In this document: in pieces, positions 6,898 through 14,369 of the stretch
Position numbering within the stretch: position 1 is the first letter of the stretch
How the letters are laid out: each line of letters begins with the position of its first letter
Assembly: GCA_012729655.1 (NCBI GenBank)
Contig: JAAYCS010000155.1
Coordinates: 1-64,000 of the forward strand
Source: Desulfovibrionales bacterium
GTDB taxonomy: Bacteria > Desulfobacterota > Desulfovibrionia > Desulfovibrionales > Desulfomicrobiaceae
Reading direction: 5' to 3'
Length of the DNA stretch: 64,000 bases
Position numbers and translations under genes: made by a program
Notes under the pieces: generated by a model
The model's database searches: none
The model's input: only the letters and a program-made list of their open reading frames with translations
Told to the model about the DNA's origin: nothing

Positions 6898-7271
6898 GTT
6901 CGCCCTCCTTGCTGTTTATGCGCACCGGAGACCCGGCCCTGGCCGCGGCCCTGGCACGCCATGTTTGTCTTGTCCTGGCTTTTGACCTCCGGCGAATCCA
7001 TCTCGATCCGGATGGCCCACCCCCTGGAAAGGGCACGGGCCACCTTGGCCCTGGCCCGCCCCAGGATGCGGCACAAGGTGGGACGGGATACCTGCATGAG
7101 CGTGGCCGCATCTTCCTGGTTCAACCCCTCGGCGTCGACCAGACGCATGGCCTCAAGTTCATCCAGGAGCAGGGCCACGCCCTGCAGTTGGGTCATGGGC
7201 ACCCCTTGAGGCTTGAACACAGTCACCTCCGGTGCCATGGACACGATCCGGCATTTTCTACGTCTTCCCAC
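6753..7271 (-). CDS. DUF134 family predicted DNA-binding protein
   Basis: About 172 residues from GTG 7271, chosen because it gives the family start VGRRRKCR and has GGAGG upstream. The DUF134 core covers residues 1-100: VFKPQGVPMTQLQGV, LLLDELEAMRLVDAEGL, and the recognition-helix region LMQVSRPTLCRILGRAR. The remaining 70 residues form an Ala/Gln-rich tail (VARAERVAARAAEAAAGSG) unusual for the family, and a second well-initiated frame lies within it. First gene of the ORP-like operon, with a sigma70-type promoter and inverted repeat directly upstream. Probably the local transcription regulator (inference). Confidence 0.8.
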   Translation of the reverse strand: MGRRRKCRIVSMAPEVTVFKPQGVPMTQLQGVALLLDELEAMRLVDAEGLNQEDAATLMQVSRPTLCRILGRARAKVARALSRGWAIRIEMDSPEVKSQDKTNMACQGRGQGRVSGAHKQQGGRTCRVDQDKVAEVDVARAERVAARAAEAAAGSGQASEPAQAAAAVAEEA

Positions 7272-7282
7272 GCCGCCTCCAA

Positions 7283-7298
7283 TTGAAATTATGTTCAA
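7283..7298. promoter_or_regulatory. Inverted repeat in the DUF134 promoter
   Basis: TTGAA-N6-TTCAA lies 11 bp before the GTG start of the first DUF134 gene and abuts the predicted -10 element. Its position would let a bound protein block transcription start, fitting autoregulation by a DUF134 protein (inference). Confidence 0.4.
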
Positions 7299-7325
7299 AA
7301 TATAGTCTCCACACCATCCTGTCAA
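7297..7325 (-). promoter_or_regulatory. Sigma70-type promoter of the ORP-like operon
   Basis: On the minus strand a perfect TTGACA (-35, 7320-7325) is followed after 17 bp by TATTTT, or after 15 bp by TATATT, at about 7297-7304. It lies 25-55 bp before the DUF134 GTG start. The Desulfovibrio vulgaris orp operons are sigma54-dependent; no GG-N10-GC element was noticed here. Confidence 0.5.
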
Positions 7326-7469
7326 TACCCTGTCCGCATATTCTCGAGGCCCCCCTGCCGCGTGCCCAAAAAGATGAAAGGCCCAGGAAATCATCACAAG
7401 CTTGTGCTGGATTTGCGGACGGGACATTGGTAGCTGTAGGGTATTCTCCACCCAACATCTGGAGGTTGC

Positions 7470-7925
7470 ATGGATCCTCAGTATTGGCATTGGCTTGTCT
7501 TCGGCATGGCGCTCATCATTGCCGAGCTGTTTGTGCCGAGCTTCACCATCTTCTGGTTCGGCCTGGGTGCCCTGGCCGTGGGCGGACTGATCTGGCTCAC
7601 TCCGACCTTGAGCCTGACCACGCAGCTCCTGCTCTGGGCTCTGTTTTCCGCCATGCTGACGGCCTTCTGGTTTTTGGTCATGAAGCCTCGCATGGTGGAC
7701 AAGACCCGGGCCGGCATGTCCAGAGAGGCGCTGTTGGGGGAGGTCGGTCAGGTCATCCGCGTGCCCGACGGCGAACGCCGCGGCCTGGTCCGCTTCACCA
7801 AGCCTCTCCTGGGATCGGACGAATGGTCCTTTATCTGCGACGAGCCTGTTCGTGTGGGTGACCGGGTCCAGATCCGGGACGTGTCAGGCAACACCCTGGT
7901 CGTCGCAACCAAAACCAACAAATAA
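7470..7925 (+). CDS. NfeD-like membrane protein
   Basis: A 151-residue protein with about two to three N-terminal membrane spans (residues 5-70: WHWLVFGMALIIAELFV, FWFGLGALAVGGLIWL, LLLWALFSAMLTAFWFLV) and a C-terminal OB-fold domain (ALLGEVGQVIRVPDG to VRVGDRVQIRDVSGNTLVV). This is the short NfeD class that pairs with SPFH proteins. The SPFH gene follows after 19 bp. Together they form membrane microdomain-type assemblies linked to membrane quality control (family knowledge). Confidence 0.9.
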   Translation: MDPQYWHWLVFGMALIIAELFVPSFTIFWFGLGALAVGGLIWLTPTLSLTTQLLLWALFSAMLTAFWFLVMKPRMVDKTRAGMSREALLGEVGQVIRVPDGERRGLVRFTKPLLGSDEWSFICDEPVRVGDRVQIRDVSGNTLVVATKTNK

Positions 7926-7944
7926 GCCCACAAGGAGATCCGCC

Positions 7945-8805
7945 ATGCTCACTCCGGGACTGACTGTCGTCGTTTTTCTGCTCATCCTCGTCATCATCAC
8001 CATTTCCATGGGCGTGCGCCTCGTACCCCAGGGATACAAATACGTGGTCCAGCGCCTGGGCAAATACCACACCACCCTGGCCCCGGGGCTGAACATCATC
8101 ATCCCCTATATGGATAACGTGGCCTTCAAGGTGACCACCAAGGACATCGTCCTGGACATCCCCTCCCAGGACGTCATTACCCGGGACAATGCGGTCATCA
8201 TCACCAACGCCGTGGCCTACATCAATATCGTTTCCCCGGAAAAGGCGGTCTACGGCGTCGAGGACTACCGCATCGCCATCCAGACCCTGGTCCAGACCTC
8301 GCTGCGGTCCATCATCGGCGAAATGGATCTGGACGATGCCCTGTCCTCGCGGGACATGATCAAGTCCAAACTCAAGGAAGCCATTTCCGACGACATCTCG
8401 GACTGGGGCATCATGCTCAAGACAGTGGAAATCCAGGACATCAACCCGTCTGAAACCATGCAGCGGGCCATGGAGGAACAGGCTGCCGCAGAACGCGCCC
8501 GCCGCGCCACCGTGACTCGGGCCGAAGGCGAGAAAACGGCCGCCATCCTGCAGGCCGACGGGCGCCTGGAAGCGTCCCGGCGCGACGCCCAGGCCAAGGT
8601 CGTGCTGGCCGAGGCCGACCAGCTGGCCATCACCAAGGTGGCCGAAGCATCCCAGAAAGGCGAGCTCCCCCTGGTCTTTCTCCTGGGCCAGCGCTACGTC
8701 GACTCCATGCGCAAGATGGCCGAGACGGACAACGCCAAGATCCTGGTCCTGCCCGCCGACCTGCCCGCCGCCGTGCGGGGGATCATGGGCACCCTCGGAA
8801 AATAG
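7945..8805 (+). CDS. SPFH/stomatin/prohibitin-family membrane protein
   Basis: A 286-residue protein: N-terminal membrane anchor at residues 5-25 (LTVVVFLLILVIITIS), SPFH domain at about 28-185 (VPQGYKYVVQRLGKY, LNIIIPYMDNVAFKV, VITRDNAVIITNAVAYINI), then a coiled-coil rich in Ala/Glu/Arg (MEEQAAAERARRATVTRAEGEK). It is typical of the QmcA/stomatin group encoded with NfeD. The start ATG 7945 has AAGGAG seven bases upstream. A strong terminator follows the stop at once, so nfeD and this gene are a two-gene operon. Confidence 0.93.
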   Translation: MLTPGLTVVVFLLILVIITISMGVRLVPQGYKYVVQRLGKYHTTLAPGLNIIIPYMDNVAFKVTTKDIVLDIPSQDVITRDNAVIITNAVAYINIVSPEKAVYGVEDYRIAIQTLVQTSLRSIIGEMDLDDALSSRDMIKSKLKEAISDDISDWGIMLKTVEIQDINPSETMQRAMEEQAAAERARRATVTRAEGEKTAAILQADGRLEASRRDAQAKVVLAEADQLAITKVAEASQKGELPLVFLLGQRYVDSMRKMAETDNAKILVLPADLPAAVRGIMGTLGK

Positions 8806-8833
8806 CAAAGGCCGGAGACTTTCCGGCCTTTGC
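8805..8833 (+). terminator. Stem-loop after the SPFH gene
   Basis: An 11-bp stem (GCAAAGGCCGG paired with CCGGCCTTTGC) with a 7-nt loop begins at the last base of the stop codon. No T-run follows it directly; the second hairpin 7 bp downstream supplies one. Confidence 0.65.
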
Positions 8834-8838
8834 CTGCA

Positions 8839-8861
8839 GAACCCCTCGCGCAGGGGTTTTC
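8839..8861. terminator. Hairpin with short T-run between convergent genes
   Basis: ACCCCT-CGCGC-AGGGGT followed by TTT forms a compact GC-rich intrinsic terminator. It lies between the SPFH gene (+) and the isocitrate dehydrogenase gene (-) and could serve both directions. Confidence 0.65.
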
Positions 8862-8884
8862 TATCGCCCCGCACCCATGGAGCC

Positions 8885-10108
8885 TTACGTCCACAACCCC
8901 ATGGCCGTCCGCAGATTCTCGTCCAGCCGGGCCAGGAACTCCTCGGTGGTCAACCAGCTCTGCCCGGGACCGACCAGAATGGCCAGATCCTTGGTCATGG
9001 CCCCGGACTCCACAGTGTCGATGCAGACCTTCTCCAGGGCCTCTGCAAAACGCACCACCTCCGGGGTCTGGTCGAACGTACCGCGGTACCAGAGACCCCG
9101 GGTCCAGGCGAAGATCGAGGCGATGGGGTTGGTGGAGGTCTTCCGCCCCTGCTGGTGCTCCCTGAAATGGCGGGTCACTGTGCCGTGGGCCGCCTCCGCC
9201 GCGACGGTGCTTCCGTCCTCGGTCATCAGCACCGAAGTCATCAGGCCCAGGGAGCCGAAACCCTGGGCCACCGTGTCCGACTGCACATCCCCATCATAGT
9301 TTTTGCACGCCCAGACAAAGCCTCCGGACCACTTCAGGGCGGAGGCCACCATGTCGTCGATGAGGCGATGCTCGTAGGTGATTCCCGCCTTCTGGAACCG
9401 GTCTTTGAATTCCGTTTCGTACACTTCCTGGAAAATGTCCTTGAACCGGCCATCGTACTTTTTGAGGATGGTGTTCTTGGTCGACAGATAGACCGGCCAG
9501 CCGAGGTTCAGCCCATAGTTCATGCATGAGCGGGCAAAACCGCGGATGGATGCGTCGAGGTTGTACATGCCCAGGGCGCAGCCGGAACCCGGGAAATTGA
9601 AGACTTCGAAATCCTGGGCCGGACCTCCGTCGGCCGGGGTGAAGGTCATGGTCAGCCGGCCTGGGCCCGGCACCAGAAAATCCGTGGCCTTGTACTGATC
9701 CCCGAATGCATGACGGCCAATGACGATGGGCTTTGTCCAGCCCGGCACCAGGCGGGGAATGTTGGAGCAAATGATGGGCTGACGGAAAATCGTGCCCCCG
9801 ACGATATTGCGGATGGTGCCGTTGGGCGAACGCCACATCTTTTTCAGATGGAACTCCTTGACCCGTGACTCGTCCGGGGTGATGGTCGCGCACTTGACGC
9901 CCACCCTGACCCTCTTGATGGCCTCGCCCGCCTCGATGGTCACCCTGTCCTCTGTGGCATCGCGGTTCTGCACCGAAAGGTCGTAGTACTGAAGATCGAT
10001 CTCCAGATAGGGCAGAATCAGCTTGTCCTTGATGAACTTCCAGATAATCCTCGTCATTTCATCCCCGTCGATCTCGACGACGGGATTTTTCACCTTGATT
10101 TTGTGCAT
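8885..10108 (-). CDS. icd: NADP-dependent isocitrate dehydrogenase
   Basis: A 407-residue enzyme of the dimeric isocitrate dehydrogenase type related to eukaryotic cytosolic/mitochondrial NADP-IDH, oxidising isocitrate to 2-oxoglutarate and CO2. Seen are [13 protein letters not shown], the substrate loop [16 protein letters not shown], and the metal-binding [22 protein letters not shown] segment. [13 protein letters not shown], near the nucleotide site, is typical of NADP specificity. ATG 10108 has GAGGAAGG just upstream and gives the usual family N-terminus and length, although the frame stays open further upstream. It is a single-gene unit. Confidence 0.95.
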   Translation of the reverse strand: MHKIKVKNPVVEIDGDEMTRIIWKFIKDKLILPYLEIDLQYYDLSVQNRDATEDRVTIEAGEAIKRVRVGVKCATITPDESRVKEFHLKKMWRSPNGTIRNIVGGTIFRQPIICSNIPRLVPGWTKPIVIGRHAFGDQYKATDFLVPGPGRLTMTFTPADGGPAQDFEVFNFPGSGCALGMYNLDASIRGFARSCMNYGLNLGWPVYLSTKNTILKKYDGRFKDIFQEVYETEFKDRFQKAGITYEHRLIDDMVASALKWSGGFVWACKNYDGDVQSDTVAQGFGSLGLMTSVLMTEDGSTVAAEAAHGTVTRHFREHQQGRKTSTNPIASIFAWTRGLWYRGTFDQTPEVVRFAEALEKVCIDTVESGAMTKDLAILVGPGQSWLTTEEFLARLDENLRTAMGLWT

Positions 10109-10473
10109 GTTCCTTCCTCGATGTGATGTTTTCCAGCGGGATCTGCCCGGCGGCCCTGCTGCAAGGAGATTTTGGATATCCCTTGCACGGGAAATACTCT
10201 CAGTAACGCGCGGGTTTTTTCCCTTAGTCAAAGACTTGGCTTCGCGCAATCGCCGGCAGCCGGGCCGAACAAACGGTTCAAGCTGGTCGCAGACCTGCAC
10301 GGGCTTAAACCGAGGCAACCTCGTGCGCCTTCACCGCCGATCATGACCGGCGTGCGATCGGACAGGCCAAGGGACGGCCCTCGCCTGCATGGCAGCTTAT
10401 GTGCAGGATGCACGCGGTTCCGGACGTCACCTTCGTGCATATGTAACATATTGGGACGATTTAAAAACTCCAG
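10109..10473 (-). other. Intergenic region, 365 bp, no gene recognised
   Basis: Between icd and the phosphatase operon end, both on the minus strand. It must hold the icd promoter, but no convincing -35/-10 pair was found. Imperfect short inverted repeats (for example CACCGCCG with CGGCGTG near 10338) are weak. No RNA gene or plausible small gene seen. Confidence 0.5.
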
Positions 10474-11514
10474 TCAGCTGGACCTGAGCATGAGGTGGAA
10501 AAGTTTCTGTACATATCTCCCTGACACCACATCGGCCAAGGCAAAGACAGGCAGGACTTCGCGGGCCATCACGCCGGCAATGGCCAGCCACATTTCCAGG
10601 GACAGCCTTTCCAGGGAGGGAGCCAGAACGGTTTCCCACAGTTCTCTGGAGGCATCGGCCGCCAGGCCGTGAGACCTGCACTGCAGGGGCCGGCAACTGA
10701 AAAGCATGCACTTCGCATCCTGATTCAGGGGGCAAAGGGCGCCCGCGTCAGAAAGGCAGAATGTCTCTGCCTGCACCTCCTGCACCGTGGCCCGCTCGCG
10801 CTTGGCCGTTTCCACAGCCCGGGCAATGACCTCCAACCGCCTCTCGCTGGTCAGCCTCACGTTCATCTGGTGGGTCAGGGAAACCGCCTCGACCAGGGAC
10901 AATGTCACGGGCGTGCGGCAGCAACGGTCATGGTCTTGACCGCACCGCAACGTTCCATGGGCAGCGGCCAGCCCGTCAACCCTGCTCCACAGCGCTTCAT
11001 AGTCGCGAAGATAGGGACTGAAATCCACGGCCCGGTGCATTTCCAGAGTGGGTTCGCGCACCGAGAGACGCGGGCTGCTTTTGCCGTATTTGCGAATGGT
11101 CCACCACTGGGCGAAATTCGAGGGCTTGGAGCGCAACGTGCGCAGCTTGAACCAGGCCAGGCGGTGTCCGAGACCCCTGCGCAACAGGTACGCGTTGAGC
11201 ACGGTCCCTGTCCGGCCAATCCCGTGCCGGCAATGGATGAGCACTTTCTTGCCCAGATAGATGGCCTCGTCGAGCCAGGCCAGGGCCTTTTCCAGTTCCT
11301 CAAGCTCCGGGGCCTCCTCGTCTGCCAGGGGCATGTGGTACACCTCGAACCCGGCTGCGCATTCGATCTCATGCAAATCGCAGAATTCCCCGCACAAGTT
11401 CAAAATGGCAACGATTCCGGCCTCGCGCAGGCAGTCGAGCTGCTCATAGCTCATGGGTGCGGCCCCGACTGCCAGCTGATCTGTGACCCACGTGGGGCTG
11501 TAGGCGGCGCTCAT
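10474..11514 (-). CDS. Dual-specificity protein phosphatase fused to a YkgJ-type Cys cluster
   Basis: A 346-residue protein of two parts. Residues 1-140 are a compact dual-specificity/tyrosine phosphatase with catalytic loop HCRHGIGRTG (C95, R101) and a likely general acid D65 in PLADEE. Residues 190-285 carry a YkgJ-like metal-cluster pattern: RCGQDHDRCCRTPV (C191, C198, C199), then C253, C261 and CMLFSCRPLQCRSHG (C269, C274, C279). YkgJ proteins are thought to bind a zinc or Fe-S centre; their role is unknown. The start overlaps the stop of the phosphotransferase gene by 4 bp (ATGA). It is the last gene of the five-gene operon, presumably removing phosphate from a protein modified upstream (inference). 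Confidence 0.85.
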   Translation of the reverse strand: MSAAYSPTWVTDQLAVGAAPMSYEQLDCLREAGIVAILNLCGEFCDLHEIECAAGFEVYHMPLADEEAPELEELEKALAWLDEAIYLGKKVLIHCRHGIGRTGTVLNAYLLRRGLGHRLAWFKLRTLRSKPSNFAQWWTIRKYGKSSPRLSVREPTLEMHRAVDFSPYLRDYEALWSRVDGLAAAHGTLRCGQDHDRCCRTPVTLSLVEAVSLTHQMNVRLTSERRLEVIARAVETAKRERATVQEVQAETFCLSDAGALCPLNQDAKCMLFSCRPLQCRSHGLAADASRELWETVLAPSLERLSLEMWLAIAGVMAREVLPVFALADVVSGRYVQKLFHLMLRSS

Positions 11515-13958
11515 CTGTCCCCTCCCAAAAGAAAACGACCTATAAAGGATTGGGCTTCCTCCTCGGCCTGGGTTCTGCCGTGCAGCTTCATGTCCTGCAG
11601 ACGGGTGGCCGCCAGAATAAGACCCAGGACGTGCAGGGCCCGTGAGGTTTCCGCAGCGGACTGACGGGAAAAGGCGGCGTCAAGCATGTCCCCTTTGATG
11701 ACCGTGTCAAACCCGCTCTGGGACAATACACGCTCGATAAAAACAAGACGGTGCCCGCGCTGCTCCATGGCCGCCCCGCCACCTTTAAAGCAAAACTTGA
11801 TATAATTTGTCCCGGCCTCATCCCCGCACAGAGAATCCACGATGGAGTAATGATAGCCGAAGCGGATGTTCAGGTGCATGTATTCCGATGCGATCAGTGC
11901 ATAGCTGGCCAGGATTTTCGAATCGAGCCGAAAGATCCCGCCGCTGACCCGGTCGAACTCCTCCCAGTCCACATGCAGCTGGGAGTGATCCCAGGCAATG
12001 CGCCCGTCGGTCATGCCGGCCCACAAGGGCTGCAGCGGGCGGCACGTCAGATGGCCTGCGTGAACAGGGCCATTGTCTCCAGACTCTGGCGAGAGTCCGC
12101 CACCAAGGTCGAGCACGTACATGACCAGGGGCAAGCTGGTGGTCAATCTTCTGGCCTTGCCCAGGCCCCGGCCGCCCCGACCCACCAGAGAGAACATCTC
12201 GGACACGCTCTGCTCGTGACAGAAGCGAACCATGTCGTGCAACGACTGGCACCCCTCGGGAGAAAACTGCGGATGTTGCGGGTCGGTCAGGTTCAGTTTC
12301 ACGGTGCGCAGGACCAGGGCCTCTGTCCCGGTCCGGACCAGGGTTCTGGCCTCTGCGGCGTGCAGATCCCGTTCCACGATCGTCGACAGGCAGTCGGAAA
12401 AAATTCGTCCGGCCGCGGCATCCACGGTGACAACCTGCCCGGCCATTAACGACGCACCTTCCCGGCCCACCACCACTGGAATCCCGCGCTCCCTGGCCAC
12501 GGAGGCGAGGTGGCTGGCCCGACTGCCGCTTTCTGAAACGATGGCTGCGATGCGGTCCAGAAACTGGGACAAAGCGGGTCGCATGGAAGAGGTCACCACC
12601 ACGGAGCCCTTGGGAATATCCTGAAAATTGGTACCCAGCGTGGCGTGATATACCGGTCCGCAGGCTGCGCCCGGAGCGGCGCAGTCCAGACCTGAGAGGA
12701 GGATTTTCGCTGCTGCGATCTCCTGTGCCGAAAAAACCTCCTGTTCAGGGTCCTGCAGCAGCCTCCTGGTCTGCAGGATGATGATCCCCTGCGGCCCAAA
12801 GGCCCATTCCACATCCTGAGGCTCCCCGAAATGCCTTTCCAGGACCAGACTCCACGCGCCCAGTCCAACGACTGCCTCGTCCGGCAGAACCGAAAATCCT
12901 GCAAAGGCAGACCCGGACAGAATGCGCGGCAGCTCCTCCCGACTCAAACAGTACTTTCCCGGGGTTGCCGATCCATCCACCAGTTGGTCGCCAATGCCCT
13001 GGACCACGTAGGCGGCCATGGATTCACCCCGGACTGCGCAGGACGGATCCCGGGTGTAGACCACCCCAGCTGCTGTGGCCTCGATCATGGGGACGACCAG
13101 CACTGCCATGGCCGTATCGGCGTCCGACAGGCCATGCCGGATGCGATAGGCCACGGCCCGGGGGCAGTATTTGCCGGCCAGGGCCCGTTTGTAGGCCGCA
13201 AGGACATCTTGGGGAGGCACATTCAACTCGCTGGCGTACTGACCGGCAAAGGAAATCCTGCCATCCTCGGCCAGGGCGCTGGAGCGCACAGCCAGAAACC
13301 CGCCATGGGACAGATCATGTGCGGCCGCACTGATCTGGGCGGCGATGTCCTCCGGAACTGTCCCGGCCAGGATCAGCTCCTGCATTTCTGCGGTGGCCTG
13401 GATGATCCCGTCATGATTGGCCAGGGAGACACCCTGGAAGCACCGTTCCACCTCGTCTTCCAGCTTGTTCTCGCGCAGATAGCGGGCAAAGGCCTGGACC
13501 GTGATCACGAATCCGGGTGGAGTGGGGGCCCCGAGCCGGCGGGACACTGCCAGATTGAACGCCTTCCCGCCGACCCGTTGCGGATGATCGGCTGCCTCGT
13601 CCAGACTGAGGACGTAGGGGGGGGAAACATCCATGTCCTGCTCTGCCAAGCATGGTGCAACTTCTGCGCGAATTCGCTCCAACGCCGTGGAAAGGGGTTC
13701 GTGCATGGAGGGATTCATGCCCGAAAGCTCCAGGGTCATGTCACGCACAGCCTGGACCAACTGGGTGGTCAGGGACCTGATCCTGGCCATGTCGGCCGGA
13801 TCATGCCCGTACAGATGGCTGTCCAGATCCGCGATCACGTCCTGGGCCAGGGCATCGATACGCAACAATTCCATGAAATGTTCGTATTTTCTCCGGATGA
13901 ACTTGTCCGGAGCCAGAATGCGGGTGGACCAGTGGCGGAACAGACGGGAGGCGGTCAT
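11511..13958 (-). CDS. PEP-synthase-like phosphotransferase of unusual architecture
   Basis: An 815-residue protein. Residues 1-110 are a helical extension of unknown type. About 114-440 is a PPDK-N ATP-grasp domain (RVGGKAFNLAVSRRLG, GFLAVRSSALAEDG, GVVYTRDPS, DVEWAFGPQGIIILQTR). About 455-535 is the swivelling phosphohistidine domain with H483 in SGSRASHLASVARERGIPVVVG-type sequence. The C-terminal 270 residues are not the PEP/pyruvate TIM barrel; they include GYHYSIVDSLCGDEAG and a KGGGAAM segment of unknown function. So the His phosphate is probably passed to something other than pyruvate, as in rifampin phosphotransferase, whose domain set is similar but not identical (inference). It sits between a receiver and a protein phosphatase. 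Confidence 0.85.
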   Translation of the reverse strand: MTASRLFRHWSTRILAPDKFIRRKYEHFMELLRIDALAQDVIADLDSHLYGHDPADMARIRSLTTQLVQAVRDMTLELSGMNPSMHEPLSTALERIRAEVAPCLAEQDMDVSPPYVLSLDEAADHPQRVGGKAFNLAVSRRLGAPTPPGFVITVQAFARYLRENKLEDEVERCFQGVSLANHDGIIQATAEMQELILAGTVPEDIAAQISAAAHDLSHGGFLAVRSSALAEDGRISFAGQYASELNVPPQDVLAAYKRALAGKYCPRAVAYRIRHGLSDADTAMAVLVVPMIEATAAGVVYTRDPSCAVRGESMAAYVVQGIGDQLVDGSATPGKYCLSREELPRILSGSAFAGFSVLPDEAVVGLGAWSLVLERHFGEPQDVEWAFGPQGIIILQTRRLLQDPEQEVFSAQEIAAAKILLSGLDCAAPGAACGPVYHATLGTNFQDIPKGSVVVTSSMRPALSQFLDRIAAIVSESGSRASHLASVARERGIPVVVGREGASLMAGQVVTVDAAAGRIFSDCLSTIVERDLHAAEARTLVRTGTEALVLRTVKLNLTDPQHPQFSPEGCQSLHDMVRFCHEQSVSEMFSLVGRGGRGLGKARRLTTSLPLVMYVLDLGGGLSPESGDNGPVHAGHLTCRPLQPLWAGMTDGRIAWDHSQLHVDWEEFDRVSGGIFRLDSKILASYALIASEYMHLNIRFGYHYSIVDSLCGDEAGTNYIKFCFKGGGAAMEQRGHRLVFIERVLSQSGFDTVIKGDMLDAAFSRQSAAETSRALHVLGLILAATRLQDMKLHGRTQAEEEAQSFIGRFLLGGDR

Positions 13959-13976
13959 GGCATCTCTCGAACAGAG

Positions 13977-14342
13977 TCAGGAGTTACTTTCCAATACTTC
14001 CAATACTTTGGATTCCAACTCCTCCTTGTCGATCGGCTTGACGCAGTATTCGTTGGCCCCCAACTTGAGCGCCTCCCGGGCCGTTTCCAGGGTCGGATAG
14101 CCCGTGAGCATGATGATTTTGATGTCAGGCGCGTGCTTTTTCATTTCGGCCAGGACTTCGACCCCGGTCAGCCTTTTCAGCTTCATGTCCAGAATGGCCA
14201 AATCCGTCGTTCCCTTGGCCACGTGCCGGATGGCGTCCTCTTCTTCCGTAAAGGCCGTGACCTGATGTCCCTTGCGGTCCAGGATGCGCTTGACCAGGGT
14301 CCCCGCATCGGAAACATCATCCAGAACTACGATCGATGCCAT
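13977..14342 (-). CDS. Single-domain response regulator
   Basis: A 121-residue receiver with acidic pair D8-D9, phosphoacceptor D52 in LAILDMKL, Thr in MLTGYP and Lys in YCVKPID. ATG 14342 is chosen because AAGGAGGA stands six bases upstream and the receiver begins there; a longer start five codons upstream is possible. It lies 27 bp after the histidine kinase and 18 bp before the phosphotransferase gene, so it is almost certainly the kinase's partner. It has no output domain and so must act by protein contact, plausibly on the neighbouring phosphotransferase (inference). Confidence 0.9.
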   Translation of the reverse strand: MASIVVLDDVSDAGTLVKRILDRKGHQVTAFTEEEDAIRHVAKGTTDLAILDMKLKRLTGVEVLAEMKKHAPDIKIIMLTGYPTLETAREALKLGANEYCVKPIDKEELESKVLEVLESNS

Positions 14343-14369
14343 GTATTCCTCCTTCATAGAATGGGCAGG

